From: Guyparkeria halophila
GTDB taxonomy: Bacteria; Pseudomonadota; Gammaproteobacteria; Halothiobacillales; Halothiobacillaceae
DNA length: 64,000 nt
Assembly (NCBI RefSeq): GCF_034479635.1
Contig: NZ_CP140153.1
Span: 1,681,501-1,745,500, forward strand
Direction: 5' to 3'
In this document: positions 56,634-64,000 of the stretch, one piece after another
Numbering within the stretch: the stretch's first letter is position 1
Layout: every line of letters starts with the position of its first letter
The notes under the pieces: generated by a model
Told to the model about the DNA's origin: nothing
Seen by the model: only the letters and a program-made list of their open reading frames with translations
Database searches by the model: none
Translations under genes and position numbers: made by a program

Positions 56634-56836
56634 CGTTCCTCTCCCAGAATCACCGCAAGCGGCGGTGAGATCAATCGTACTGAATCGCAAGAAGGCATTT
56701 TCCCGAACCGATTGGGGACGCAGTCGATCTGGGTGCTGCCGTCCTGGGTGCGCATCGTGACAATGTGATACGGGTGGTAGACGCCGGCAGGCAGCCTGGC
56801 CCGTGCCACGAGCCTTACCCGGCACTCGCCAACCAT
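56630..56836 (-). CDS. Possible small protein coupled to the GNAT gene
   Basis: 68 residues from ATG 56836 (AGGGG nine bases before), sequence beginning MVGECRVRLVARARLPAGVYHPYHIVTMRTQ. Its stop overlaps the GNAT start as ATGA, which argues for translation. The frame also reaches much further upstream towards the LysR gene without ATG. It may be a truncated gene. No known motif. Confidence 0.42.
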   Translation of the reverse strand: MVGECRVRLVARARLPAGVYHPYHIVTMRTQDGSTQIDCVPNRFGKMPSCDSVRLISPPLAVILGEER

Positions 56837-56982
56837 GCAGCCAAGCCCCTGAACCACGGCGTCTCGAGCACCCCGGCAGTGACGATAAGCGGGATCAGCC
56901 ACCAGATCCGCGCCGAGCGCATTGCCGGACCCCGAGAGGTAGTCCGTTACCCAAGTTTCGCCGGCAAATGCGATCTGTCGGT

Positions 56983-57873
56983 TCAGCGTTTCAGCCAGGC
57001 TTGCAGTTCCTCGGCGACGATGTCGACGAAGGCTCGCAGTTTGGGCGGCACGAATCGCTGCCATGGATAGACGAGGTGGATCGGGTCGGCCCTGGCGTGC
57101 CAGTCGGGCAGTACCCGGACCAGGCGACCTGACTCCACCTCCGCTCGGCAGTCGTATGTGGGTAGCAGCCCGATGCCGTCGCCGGCCAGCATCATCTCCC
57201 GCACCACACTGAAATCATTGACGATCACCCGTCCGTCCATCGGCACGGAGAGCCGGGTGGCCGAATCGGAAAGCTGCCATTCCTCCCGCCCCAGGGAGGC
57301 GAACTGGACGCACTCGTGCCCGGCCAGGTCGTCGGGGTGTGTCAGCCGAGGCGCGGATTGCAGATAGTCGGGGCTGGCAAACAGGGCCCAGCAGGCCATG
57401 CCGACGCCCTTGGCCACCAGGGATGAGTCCTCGAGCTCCCCCGCGCGGATGGCCACGTCCAGACCTTCCCCCACCAGGTCCACCAAGCGGTCGGTCAGAA
57501 ACAGTTCGATCTCGATGCCCGGGTGCGCCTGACGCACCCGGCGGATGATCGCGGCCAGCAAGGCATCGCCGAAGTCGGTCGGTGCCGTGACCCGCAAGAG
57601 CCCACAAGGCGCCTCGGTTGTCGCATTGACGGCGGCCTCGGCCTCGTTCAGGTGGTCGAGACCGACCGTCGCGTGGCGATAGAAGAGCTCGCCGACATCC
57701 GTGAGCGTGACCTTGCGCGTAGTGCGCTGCAACAGCGTGACGCCGAGCCGCTTCTCCAGGCGCGCGACCCGCTGGCTGACGGTCGAGGTCGGCAACCCCA
57801 TCTGTCTCGCCGCGGCACTGAAGCCACCGGCCTGCACCACCTTGACGAAGACCGCCGCCTCGTTGAAATCCAT
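56983..57873 (-). CDS. LysR family transcriptional regulator
   Basis: 296 residues. The N-terminal winged helix is FVKVVQAGGFSAAARQMGLPTSTVSQRVARLEKRLGVTLLQRTTRKVTLT, in the form typical of the PA-type LysR subgroup; the remainder is a ligand-binding domain. It is divergent from a pirin gene 101 bases away, with an isochorismatase gene after it, a layout that usually means regulation of those genes. Start ATG 57873; Shine-Dalgarno is weak. Confidence 0.93.
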   Translation of the reverse strand: MDFNEAAVFVKVVQAGGFSAAARQMGLPTSTVSQRVARLEKRLGVTLLQRTTRKVTLTDVGELFYRHATVGLDHLNEAEAAVNATTEAPCGLLRVTAPTDFGDALLAAIIRRVRQAHPGIEIELFLTDRLVDLVGEGLDVAIRAGELEDSSLVAKGVGMACWALFASPDYLQSAPRLTHPDDLAGHECVQFASLGREEWQLSDSATRLSVPMDGRVIVNDFSVVREMMLAGDGIGLLPTYDCRAEVESGRLVRVLPDWHARADPIHLVYPWQRFVPPKLRAFVDIVAEELQAWLKR

Positions 57874-57974
57874 GTCGATTGTCCAGCCAGATGAAAAGTG
57901 TTTCCCGCGTTTGCCGGCTAGTCGCCCGTCGCGGCGGCGCCTAGTGTGTCGGAAACAGCCAACGGGAGACCCCG

Positions 57975-58844
57975 ATGAAAACAGTATCCCTGATCAAGCG
58001 CAGCAACGGCAGCCACTTGGTCGGCGACGGCTTCCCGGTGCGCAATATCTTCTCCTATCACGATCTCGCACGCGAGCTCTCGCCCTTCGTGCTGATGGAC
58101 TACGCCGGCCCGGCGGACTTCGAGCCGACCGACGCCCGCCGCGGCGTCGGCGCCCATCCGCACCGCGGCTTCGAGACGGTGACCATCGTCTATGCCGGCG
58201 GCGTATCGCACCGCGATTCCGGCGGAGGCGGCGGCACCATCGGCCCCGGCGACGTGCAATGGATGACGGCCGGCTCCGGTGTGGAGCACGAGGAATTTCA
58301 CAGCCCCGAGTACGCCCGTCGTGGCGGGCCGTTCGAGATGGTGCAGCTGTGGGTCAACCTGCCCGCCCGAGACAAGACGACCCCGCCCGCCTACCAGGGA
58401 ATCACCGATGCCGACATTCCCGAAGTCATGCTGCCCGGCGGCGCCGGCGCGGTACGTCTGATCGCGGGCGAGTACGCAAACGTCCCGGGTGCAGCGGACA
58501 CCTTCACCCCGATGAACGTGTGGGACATGCGTCTCGATGCCGGGCACGAGGTGAGTTTCCGGCTGCCTGAAGGCCACACCACCGCCCTTTTCGTCCTCGA
58601 GGGCGAGATCCGCATCGACGACCAACGCGTCGGGGACGCGGAACTCGCCATCATGGAGCGCGACGGCAGCGAGCTTGCCTTCGAGGTGAATACCGAGGCC
58701 CGGGTGCTGCTGCTTGGCGGCGAACCCATCGACGAGCCCATCGCGGCGCAAGGCCCCTTCGTCATGAACAGCCAGACCGAGATCACCCAAGCAATCAACG
58801 ACTACCAGGCCGGTCGCTTCGGCCGGATCCCCGCAACCACTTGA
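57975..58844 (+). CDS. Pirin family protein
   Basis: 289 residues, bicupin. GAHPHRGFETVTIVYAG carries the metal-site His pair, MTAGSGVEHEEFHS the third His and Glu, and the C-terminal cupin has ALFVLEGEI. Pirins of this kind can cleave quercetin-like flavonoids or act as redox sensors. Start ATG 57975 has GGGAGA. In operon with the isochorismatase gene 25 bases later. Confidence 0.92.
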   Translation: MKTVSLIKRSNGSHLVGDGFPVRNIFSYHDLARELSPFVLMDYAGPADFEPTDARRGVGAHPHRGFETVTIVYAGGVSHRDSGGGGGTIGPGDVQWMTAGSGVEHEEFHSPEYARRGGPFEMVQLWVNLPARDKTTPPAYQGITDADIPEVMLPGGAGAVRLIAGEYANVPGAADTFTPMNVWDMRLDAGHEVSFRLPEGHTTALFVLEGEIRIDDQRVGDAELAIMERDGSELAFEVNTEARVLLLGGEPIDEPIAAQGPFVMNSQTEITQAINDYQAGRFGRIPATT

Positions 58845-58869
58845 CCCACAACCCTACGAGGACAACGCC

Positions 58870-59496
58870 ATGAGCACTTCCTACACCCGGCTTGACAAGA
58901 ACGACGCCGCCGTCCTGCTGGTCGACCACCAGACCGGACTGGCCTCCCTGGTGCGGGACATCGAGCCCGACAAGTTCAAGAACAACGTCATGGCCCTGGC
59001 CGATCTGGCGAAGTACTTCGAGCTGCCGACCATCCTGACCACCAGCTTCGAGACCGGACCCAACGGCCCGCTGATGTCGGAGCTCAAGGAGACGTTCCCG
59101 GAGGCGCCCTACATCGCCCGTCCGGGGCAGATCAACGCCTGGGACAACGACGACTTCGTCGAGGCCGTCCGGGCCACCGGCAAGAAACAGCTGATCATCG
59201 CGGGCATCGTCACCGAGGTGTGCGTCGCCTTCCCGACGCTCTCCGCGCTGGCCGAGGATTTCGAGGTGTTCCTGGTCACCGACGCCTCGGGCACCTTCAA
59301 CGCGCTCACCCGCGATTCGGCACTCGACCGCATGTCCGCCGCCGGCGCCCAGCTGATGACCTGGTTCGGCGTGGCCTGCGAACTGCACCGCGACTGGCGC
59401 AACGACATCGAAGGACTGGGCACGCTGTTCGCCAACCACATCCCCGACTACAAGCACCTCATCGAGAGCCACAACACCCTGCAATCGACCCCGTAA
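58870..59496 (+). CDS. Isochorismatase-family hydrolase (YcaC-like)
   Basis: 208 residues. The catalytic Asp is in VLLVDHQTGL, Lys in ATGKKQLIIAGIVTEVCVAFP, which also carries the Cys nucleophile (VTEVCV). Length and the C-terminal HRDWRN fit YcaC. Exact substrate of this group is not known. Downstream at 59507-59538 there is an imperfect hairpin CCCGGGAGGCG / CGCCGCTCCCGGG without a T-run. Confidence 0.92.
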   Translation: MSTSYTRLDKNDAAVLLVDHQTGLASLVRDIEPDKFKNNVMALADLAKYFELPTILTTSFETGPNGPLMSELKETFPEAPYIARPGQINAWDNDDFVEAVRATGKKQLIIAGIVTEVCVAFPTLSALAEDFEVFLVTDASGTFNALTRDSALDRMSAAGAQLMTWFGVACELHRDWRNDIEGLGTLFANHIPDYKHLIESHNTLQSTP

Positions 59497-59692
59497 CCCA
59501 TCAAATCCCCCGGGAGGCGCGTGCAACGCCGCTCCCGGGCGACCCCGGTACCACCGGCCTTCACTTCATTGCCTGCCACACACCGAGGATCAGGCAAGAC
59601 ACCGCGCGATCAAATGGCCCCGCCCTTCGCCGAGCCCAACTCACAGTGCACGGACAGCCAGACCGTGATCTCGTCCCGGATGGCCTCCTCGC

Positions 59693-60319
59693 TTATCGTG
59701 GCGCTTTCACCCCGTCGGCACCGGTCACTTTCCACCAGGCCCACAAGGCACTCCCCTCGATAGCGCAGCCCAGCCGCCGCAGCCATTCGGCGACCTTGTG
59801 ATTGGAATTATTCCAGAACGCATACGTCTCCGGGTGCTCGACAAAGGCGAGATCGTAGACGGCGTTGTACTTCAGGCTGGCGAAATGATCCTGGTAAAGC
59901 CCTTCAAGCGACGAGCGCAAGGCGTCCACTCGAGCCGTCTCCACCTGAATCTCGTGGAGTTCCTGGATGCCGACCTTGAGACCGGCACGCACCTCGCCCG
60001 CGGTTGCGGACCGTCCCGTCACACTTCGCCCCAATCCGGCACGGGTCGGCAAAAGCACGGCCCGGCTCGCCTCCGCCACGCCCGTCTCGACCTCGGCATA
60101 CCAACCCCAGTCACCGTAGGCATAGCGGACAAAGCCGTCGGGGTGCGGGAGCACCAGACTGGAATGACGACCGTGGTCCAGAACGAAAACCGCCTGCGGC
60201 TGCTCCACCGACGCCGGAGGAACGATGGTCGTGCTGCACCCACCCAGCAGCAAGGCCGCCCCACCCGCGAGGGCAATGGCAGCGGCAAACCGAAAAACAC
60301 GCCGGAGACTTCGTGTCAT
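59693..60319 (-). CDS. Lipoprotein, DUF2459-like
   Basis: 208 residues. Lipobox LLLGGC. The body has AVFVLDHGRHSSLVLPHPDGFVRYAYGDWGWYAE, which resembles the DUF2459 start, and YNAVYDLAFVEHPETYAFWNNSNHKVAEWLRRLG. It may be a periplasmic NlpC/P60-like fold, which is inference. Start ATG 60319 has a weak Shine-Dalgarno. Confidence 0.7.
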   Translation of the reverse strand: MTRSLRRVFRFAAAIALAGGAALLLGGCSTTIVPPASVEQPQAVFVLDHGRHSSLVLPHPDGFVRYAYGDWGWYAEVETGVAEASRAVLLPTRAGLGRSVTGRSATAGEVRAGLKVGIQELHEIQVETARVDALRSSLEGLYQDHFASLKYNAVYDLAFVEHPETYAFWNNSNHKVAEWLRRLGCAIEGSALWAWWKVTGADGVKAPR

Positions 60320-60697
60320 AGCAGCTCGTTGATTTTTGGCACTCGACAAGCACGGCAGATGCCGGTGCGTGCCGATAGAACCGAGCGTAAGCCAGAACGG
60401 CTCACCTGACCGACGGTGACGTCGATGGCGACAGTCGGATGAACCCGACCCGGGGAAGACGGACTCGGATCCTTTGTCCCACGAGTCAACGGAAACGTAG
60501 CAGGCAGCGGATAGGAGCATAGTGGCGCGGGTGGGATTTCCCCCTTCGCCTTGCTGAGCCACCTGGGTGCGCACGTCAATAAGGGCGCTGCCCCCCTTTT
60601 CCTTTTGCTAATCCCCATCGTCGGTACTAGCTTCCTCAGGCAGCTCGCCTCGCGAGTGCACGGACTTGTGTCGTTCAAACCACTGGGAGGAATTCTC
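60320..60697. other. Intergenic region before csbD-like gene
   Basis: 378 bases, no gene. It shares CCCCTTCGCCTTGC-GAGC (60541-60560) with the element at 63572-63590 on the right, so it may hold a decayed piece of the same dispersed element. Confidence 0.45.
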
Positions 60698-60895
60698 ATG
60701 GATTCAGATCGCATCAAAGGCAGCTGGAAACAGATCAAGGGCCGTATTCAGCAGGAATGGGGAGAGCTGAGCGATGACGACCTTAGCGAGGCCGAAGGTC
60801 ATCGCGATTACCTGATCGGCAAGGTGCAGGAGCGATACGGCATCGCCAAGGAAGAGGCTCGCAAGCAGGTCGAGGCGTTCGAGAAAAAGCTCTGA
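60698..60895 (+). CDS. CsbD family stress protein (YjbJ-like)
   Basis: 65 residues: MDSDRIKGSWKQIKGRIQQEWGELSDDDL and KVQERYGIAKEEARKQVEAF, the complete CsbD pattern. A small, highly soluble protein that rises under general stress in other bacteria. Start ATG 60698 has GGGAGG. A weak hairpin GGCCGCTG / CAGCGGCC follows at 60910-60936. Confidence 0.92.
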   Translation: MDSDRIKGSWKQIKGRIQQEWGELSDDDLSEAEGHRDYLIGKVQERYGIAKEEARKQVEAFEKKL

Positions 60896-61150
60896 CCGGC
60901 TGCCCTACCGGCCGCTGCATCCGAAACACAGCGGCCCCTTGAATCCAGCTTTCCCCTGCTCGTGCTGGCACACCCGCCTGCCACGGGCAGGGGAAAAATC
61001 GGTCAGGCCGCTCACTCCCAGCCGACGAGTGCCACCCCCAAGCAAGCCGGGGCGATGCCACAAGGCAGCGGAAGGCCGCGGGGGTCGGGCCGAGACCAAA
61101 TATCCGTTTTCGGGCCGCTCAAGCGCCACTCATCGGGTGGTCAAACGCGG

Positions 61151-62467
61151 CTAGGGCTCTAACGGAGGCCGGGAGTCGGATTGCGGCGCGGGACGGCCGC
61201 GTTCCGAACCGAGCACATGCCGGAGCAGTTCCACCACCGAGGCCCAGGCTATCCCCAGCGCCAGCCCCAAGACGACCCCCGAGGGGGCCGCCGAGCCGGC
61301 CACGAGGGTTCCCAGCCCCACGGCAAAGAGCACGAACGTGCCGACCCCGGCACAGACCACCGCGGACCGCCAGTTCGACATTCGGAACGTGAACGCCGTC
61401 GTTTGCACCAACAGGGCGGCCACGGCCGTGACCGGCACCGAAGGAAACTCGGCATTGGGCACGACGCCTGTCAGCGCAAAGCGGTCAAGCAGATAGGCGC
61501 CGCCGGCGGCGAAGACCAGCCCGACGCCGATTCGAAGCGCGGCGCCCCACCCGGCACGCCAGAGCACGAACGCCATTAACGGGATCAGCACCACAAGGAT
61601 TCCGGGCCAGTAAAACGCCTGGAGACCGCCGCGCGCGAACGCGACCGCCTGGTCGGTTCTCACGGCACCAATCCACTCGAGAACGGGGAAGTCGATCAGG
61701 GCCAGACCGGCAACCGCCCGCGTCTGGCTGAGCACCAGGACGATACCGCCAACGGCACCGAACAGGGCCAGAAAGCCAAACGTTAGACTCAACCCATGCG
61801 CCACACCCGGATTGAGCCGCCGAGCCAGCCAGCGAACCCCCGGGGCGAGCGTGCGGACGACACCGTCGGTGCCGGTCACCCGCAGGGCGACGCGGACCAC
61901 CTCCTCCACCCGTTGCCGGTTTGCCGCAATGCGGGCAGCCGCCCAGCGAATGACCAGCGCCATGATGAACAGGATCAGCACCAGCAAAGCGGCGGTGCCC
62001 GTTGCCTCCTGCAGAACATCCCAGGAGGCCCCGAGCACGACCCCGAGCGTGCTGAACGTGACGGCCCAGATGATGCTTGCCGGCACGTCGAACAGCAGGA
62101 AACGGCGATACGGCACCTCAGAGGCGCCCGCGAGAAACGGCACGATGATCCGGGTGGGGGTGGACACCCGGCCCAGGACGATGGCCCATTCGCCCTTGCG
62201 CTGCATGAAGCCCTGCACCCGCCGGATGGACGGGCCGAAGAAACGCTCCAGCGGCGCCCACTGCAGCATGCGGGTGCCCCAACGACGCCCGATATAAAAA
62301 CCGGTCGCATTCCCCATGAGCGTGGCCGACACCACGACACCCAGCAGCGGTCCCATCTCGATCTGACCACGGGAGGCCAGGATGCCCCCGATCACCACAG
62401 CCACCTCGCCGGGCGTGAAAAAGCCGAGAAAGAATGCGGCCTCCGCCCAGCAGAGCACCCCCAGCAC
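61151..62467 (-). CDS. DedA family membrane protein with a C-terminal PAP2-like tail
   Basis: 438 residues from GTG 62467. DedA part (about 1-200): FFTPGEVAVVIGGILA, GRRWG, GRVSTPTRIIVPFLAGASEVPYRRF. The C-terminal half (about 230-420) has the six-helix layout of PAP2 phosphatases fused to DedA in other bacteria, but KxxxxxxRP, PSGH and SRxxxxxH are all absent (PSVP in place of PSGH). The frame is DedA-like further back (ELIDKLLQSALELSPLTIYVV, to about 62520) without ATG, GTG or TTG, so the true start is unclear. The tail is probably not a phosphatase. Confidence 0.78.
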   Translation of the reverse strand: MLGVLCWAEAAFFLGFFTPGEVAVVIGGILASRGQIEMGPLLGVVVSATLMGNATGFYIGRRWGTRMLQWAPLERFFGPSIRRVQGFMQRKGEWAIVLGRVSTPTRIIVPFLAGASEVPYRRFLLFDVPASIIWAVTFSTLGVVLGASWDVLQEATGTAALLVLILFIMALVIRWAAARIAANRQRVEEVVRVALRVTGTDGVVRTLAPGVRWLARRLNPGVAHGLSLTFGFLALFGAVGGIVLVLSQTRAVAGLALIDFPVLEWIGAVRTDQAVAFARGGLQAFYWPGILVVLIPLMAFVLWRAGWGAALRIGVGLVFAAGGAYLLDRFALTGVVPNAEFPSVPVTAVAALLVQTTAFTFRMSNWRSAVVCAGVGTFVLFAVGLGTLVAGSAAPSGVVLGLALGIAWASVVELLRHVLGSERGRPAPQSDSRPPLEP

Positions 62468-62520
62468 GACATAGATCGTCAGGGGCGAGAGCTCCAGAGC
62501 CGACTGAAGAAGCTTGTCGA

Positions 62521-63004
62521 TGAGTTCACCCGTGTGCGGTTCAAAGGGAGCCGAAAAGTATAGCTATCGCGCCCGAGACCGCGCGGACGGCGATCAACGC
62601 CATGACGCGAACAGGGACTGTTCGCCAGCCGACTGCCTGTTCGGACACTCGCCGGTCCGACTTAGTTCTCTCATAGCCGACGAACAGCCGACGGGGCGAA
62701 CAGGCACTTAAGGACGAGGAACTGCACCCGAGATACGCGACAGTCCGAGAGCGTGGCCGTTGGGAGCTAGGCGTTCGTCGAAGGGGGGCCAGGCGCAACA
62801 TGGGGCCTGGGCACCGGCAAGACGAGTGGAAGACGCTGACGGTGCGGCGCGCCTGCGGGAGTCGCCAGCCGTTTACGCTGCGTATTTCAGGCGCGAAAAC
62901 GTGACTCTAAAGCCGAATTAGCAGCGCCGAGCGGGGCAGCGTTGCCAACAATCAGTCGCTTCGCTAGATCCGACCCCGCCTAGCCCACCTGCACCACCTA
63001 TTTG
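62521..63004. other. Intergenic region with the first copy of a duplicated element
   Basis: No convincing gene; frames here look like chance. It carries a 138-bp element at 62766-62903 that recurs at 63863-64000. Confidence 0.5.
62766..62903. repeat. 138-bp dispersed element, copy 1
   Basis: Begins GCTAGGCGTTCGTCGAAGGGG and ends TTTCAGGCGCGAAAACGTG. Copy 2 begins CCTAGCGTTTGTCGAAGGGG and ends TTTCAGGCCCGAAAACGCGG. They keep CCTGGGCAC-GGCAA, GATGCGGC/GGTGCGGC and AGTCGCC in the same order. Confidence 0.7.
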
Positions 63005-63394
63005 TCAGGAGCCGGGAACGGGGGTCTGGCAACGTTTACTCAAAGAATTGTGAGCCAGCCACGCCCCCACTACCAACAGCGCCACGTACGCGAAAATTTC
63101 GTAAACCACGATGACGGTGGTGATTCCATGAAGCGTCGTGTCAAACAACGCCGGACCTCGAAACACCAGAACGGGAGAAGCGACGGCAAGAGCGGCCCAA
63201 AAGGCATACCTACCGGTAAGCCAGGCGATGGGGTAACTCATCAACCCGCCTACCACCAGCGCGGCCAGGAAACCCTGCAACACCAACAGAGCGATGGCCG
63301 ACCGAAGATCCTGACCGGGTGGGAACAAGTTTGGAAGAAGCTCAAGCAAATACCCATAGGCTATAAACCCGATCAACGCCAGCACGATCAGCAC
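63005..63394 (-). CDS. Small membrane protein of unknown function
   Basis: 129 residues from GTG 63394, four membrane segments (IVLALIGFIAYGYLLELLP, AIALLVLQGFLAALVVGGL, YAFWAALAVASPVLVF, IVVYEIFAYVALLVVGAWLA). Not recognised. A 13-codon frame (MDSAMFILFAFLC) just before it ends over this start, either as a leader or because of a frameshift. No clear Shine-Dalgarno at the GTG. Confidence 0.5.
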   Translation of the reverse strand: MLIVLALIGFIAYGYLLELLPNLFPPGQDLRSAIALLVLQGFLAALVVGGLMSYPIAWLTGRYAFWAALAVASPVLVFRGPALFDTTLHGITTVIVVYEIFAYVALLVVGAWLAHNSLSKRCQTPVPGS

Positions 63395-64000
63395 AAGAAA
63401 GCGAACAAAATAAACATAGCGGAATCCATTCCCAAGGTCAGGAAAGGCACGATATCAGTAATGGCACCGCACGTTCACCGAACACATCGTGCGCAAAACT
63501 GAATCGCCCCCGGGGGTTTCTAGACACTCGCGAGCCGGTTGAAATAGCGCTCCATTCATCGGGCTGGGCGTCCCCTTCGCCTTGCCGAGCGGCCGGGGTG
63601 TCGCAGGGTCGGCGCCACAGGGACGTGGCGCCGAGGCTCGCCGCGACAGGAGGTCGCGTCGAACCGACCCGTACGCGGCACCCGGGACGGGAGGGAAGCC
63701 CGCAGGACCAAGGCGAGGGGTGCCCTTCTCTTTGGGTATTTTCTCTTGGGCAAGCAAGAGAAAGTGCCTCGCGCGCTGGGCACCGCTCAGTAAAGAAACC
63801 ACTTTACGTAACAGCGTGCGAAAAAAGCAGCCTGTCGCGCTAAATGGTTCTGACCCCCTTTTTCCTAGCGTTTGTCGAAGGGGTTCCGGCACCACTCGGG
63901 ACCTGGGCACAGGCAAAACCTGTGGGTGACGCGAACGATGCGGCCCACCTACGTCAGTCGCCTGTCGCTTACATCGCCGATTTCAGGCCCGAAAACGCGG
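63395..64000. other. Non-coding right end with a hairpin and the second element copy
   Basis: 606 bases. The frames here are not protein-like. TTTCTCTTG / CAAGAGAAA (63740-63763, loop GGCAAG) is a perfect 9-bp hairpin in a part whose translation resembles spurious proteins annotated near many proteobacterial genes. The window ends inside the repeat. Confidence 0.55.
63863..64000. repeat. 138-bp dispersed element, copy 2 (to window end)
   Basis: See copy 1; may continue past the window. Two copies 1.1 kb apart in the same orientation. Confidence 0.7.

Noticed and set aside
62541-62801. 86-codon minus-strand frame beside the DedA gene
   Set aside because: Ser/Arg-rich chance frame; the frame overlaps the likely DedA upstream region and carries no motif.
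63455-63916. 153-codon minus-strand frame at the right end
   Set aside because: Matches a type of spurious translation from a non-coding dispersed element; Arg/Pro-rich with no domain.

Overview
The window is GC-rich, densely packed bacterial chromosome. The content suggests a gammaproteobacterium, most likely a sulfur-oxidising chemolithoautotroph of the Halothiobacillus type. That placement is inference: it rests on a CsoS1D-like carboxysome shell protein at 27.1 kb, three DUF2173-like genes at 13.3-14.4 kb, a caa3-type cytochrome oxidase operon, B12-dependent NrdJ, and a REP/RAYT system. I saw no rRNA, tRNA, CRISPR array, prophage or plasmid replication gene.

Left part (1-19 kb): the end of an M48 protease runs into four 70-bp REPIN-like repeats around a RAYT transposase. 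Then come two tandem paralogous exported proteins of unknown function, an 892-residue outer-membrane protein that looks like three barrels in one chain, an alanine symporter coupled to a small lipoprotein, a Lon-like protease coupled to a universal-stress protein, a Tim44-like protein, three DUF2173-like genes, a methyltransferase, a DUF72 protein, a membrane diguanylate cyclase, WrbA and a ZIP transporter.

Middle (19-48 kb): CapA-like protein, NrdJ, an overlapping hydrolase/phosphoribosyltransferase pair, a Met/Gly/Tyr-rich periplasmic protein, a frameshifted SHOCT gene, DUF3096, a GDSL esterase coupled to a GAF-GGDEF protein, CsoS1D with a Nudix hydrolase, a gamma-glutamylcyclotransferase-like protein, a 1696-residue pseudokinase-ATPase-GAF-GGDEF protein, an exported Cys-rich protein, a phospholipase-C-like protein with an added repeat domain, a SnoaL-like protein with a carboxysome-like N-terminal motif, DUF808, a 1106-residue protein of unknown function, a scar made of two gene remnants, an HD-GYP phosphodiesterase, an FmdE-like protein and a cupin.

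Right part (48-64 kb): an eight-gene caa3 oxidase operon (coxB, coxA, SURF1, Sco-like, ctaA, ctaB, ctaG of the caa3 type, sco) that lacks subunit III and Cox11. After it lie a GNAT gene with a coupled small ORF, a LysR regulator divergent from pirin and an isochorismatase-family hydrolase, a lipoprotein, CsbD, a DedA protein with a decayed PAP2-like tail, a small membrane protein, and a non-coding end carrying a duplicated 138-bp element.

Working together: three GGDEF proteins and one HD-GYP protein point to active c-di-GMP signalling. The oxidase operon holds its own haem A synthesis and copper delivery genes. Stress functions (Lon-like protease, Usp, CsbD, WrbA, Spy-like protein) recur. No single locus shows a clear new defence or mobile system. 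The most unusual items are the orphan csoS1D-Nudix pair, the pseudokinase-GGDEF giant, the VTGTG-tagged SnoaL protein, the modified PLC protein, the 1106-residue protein and the two-gene scar beside it.
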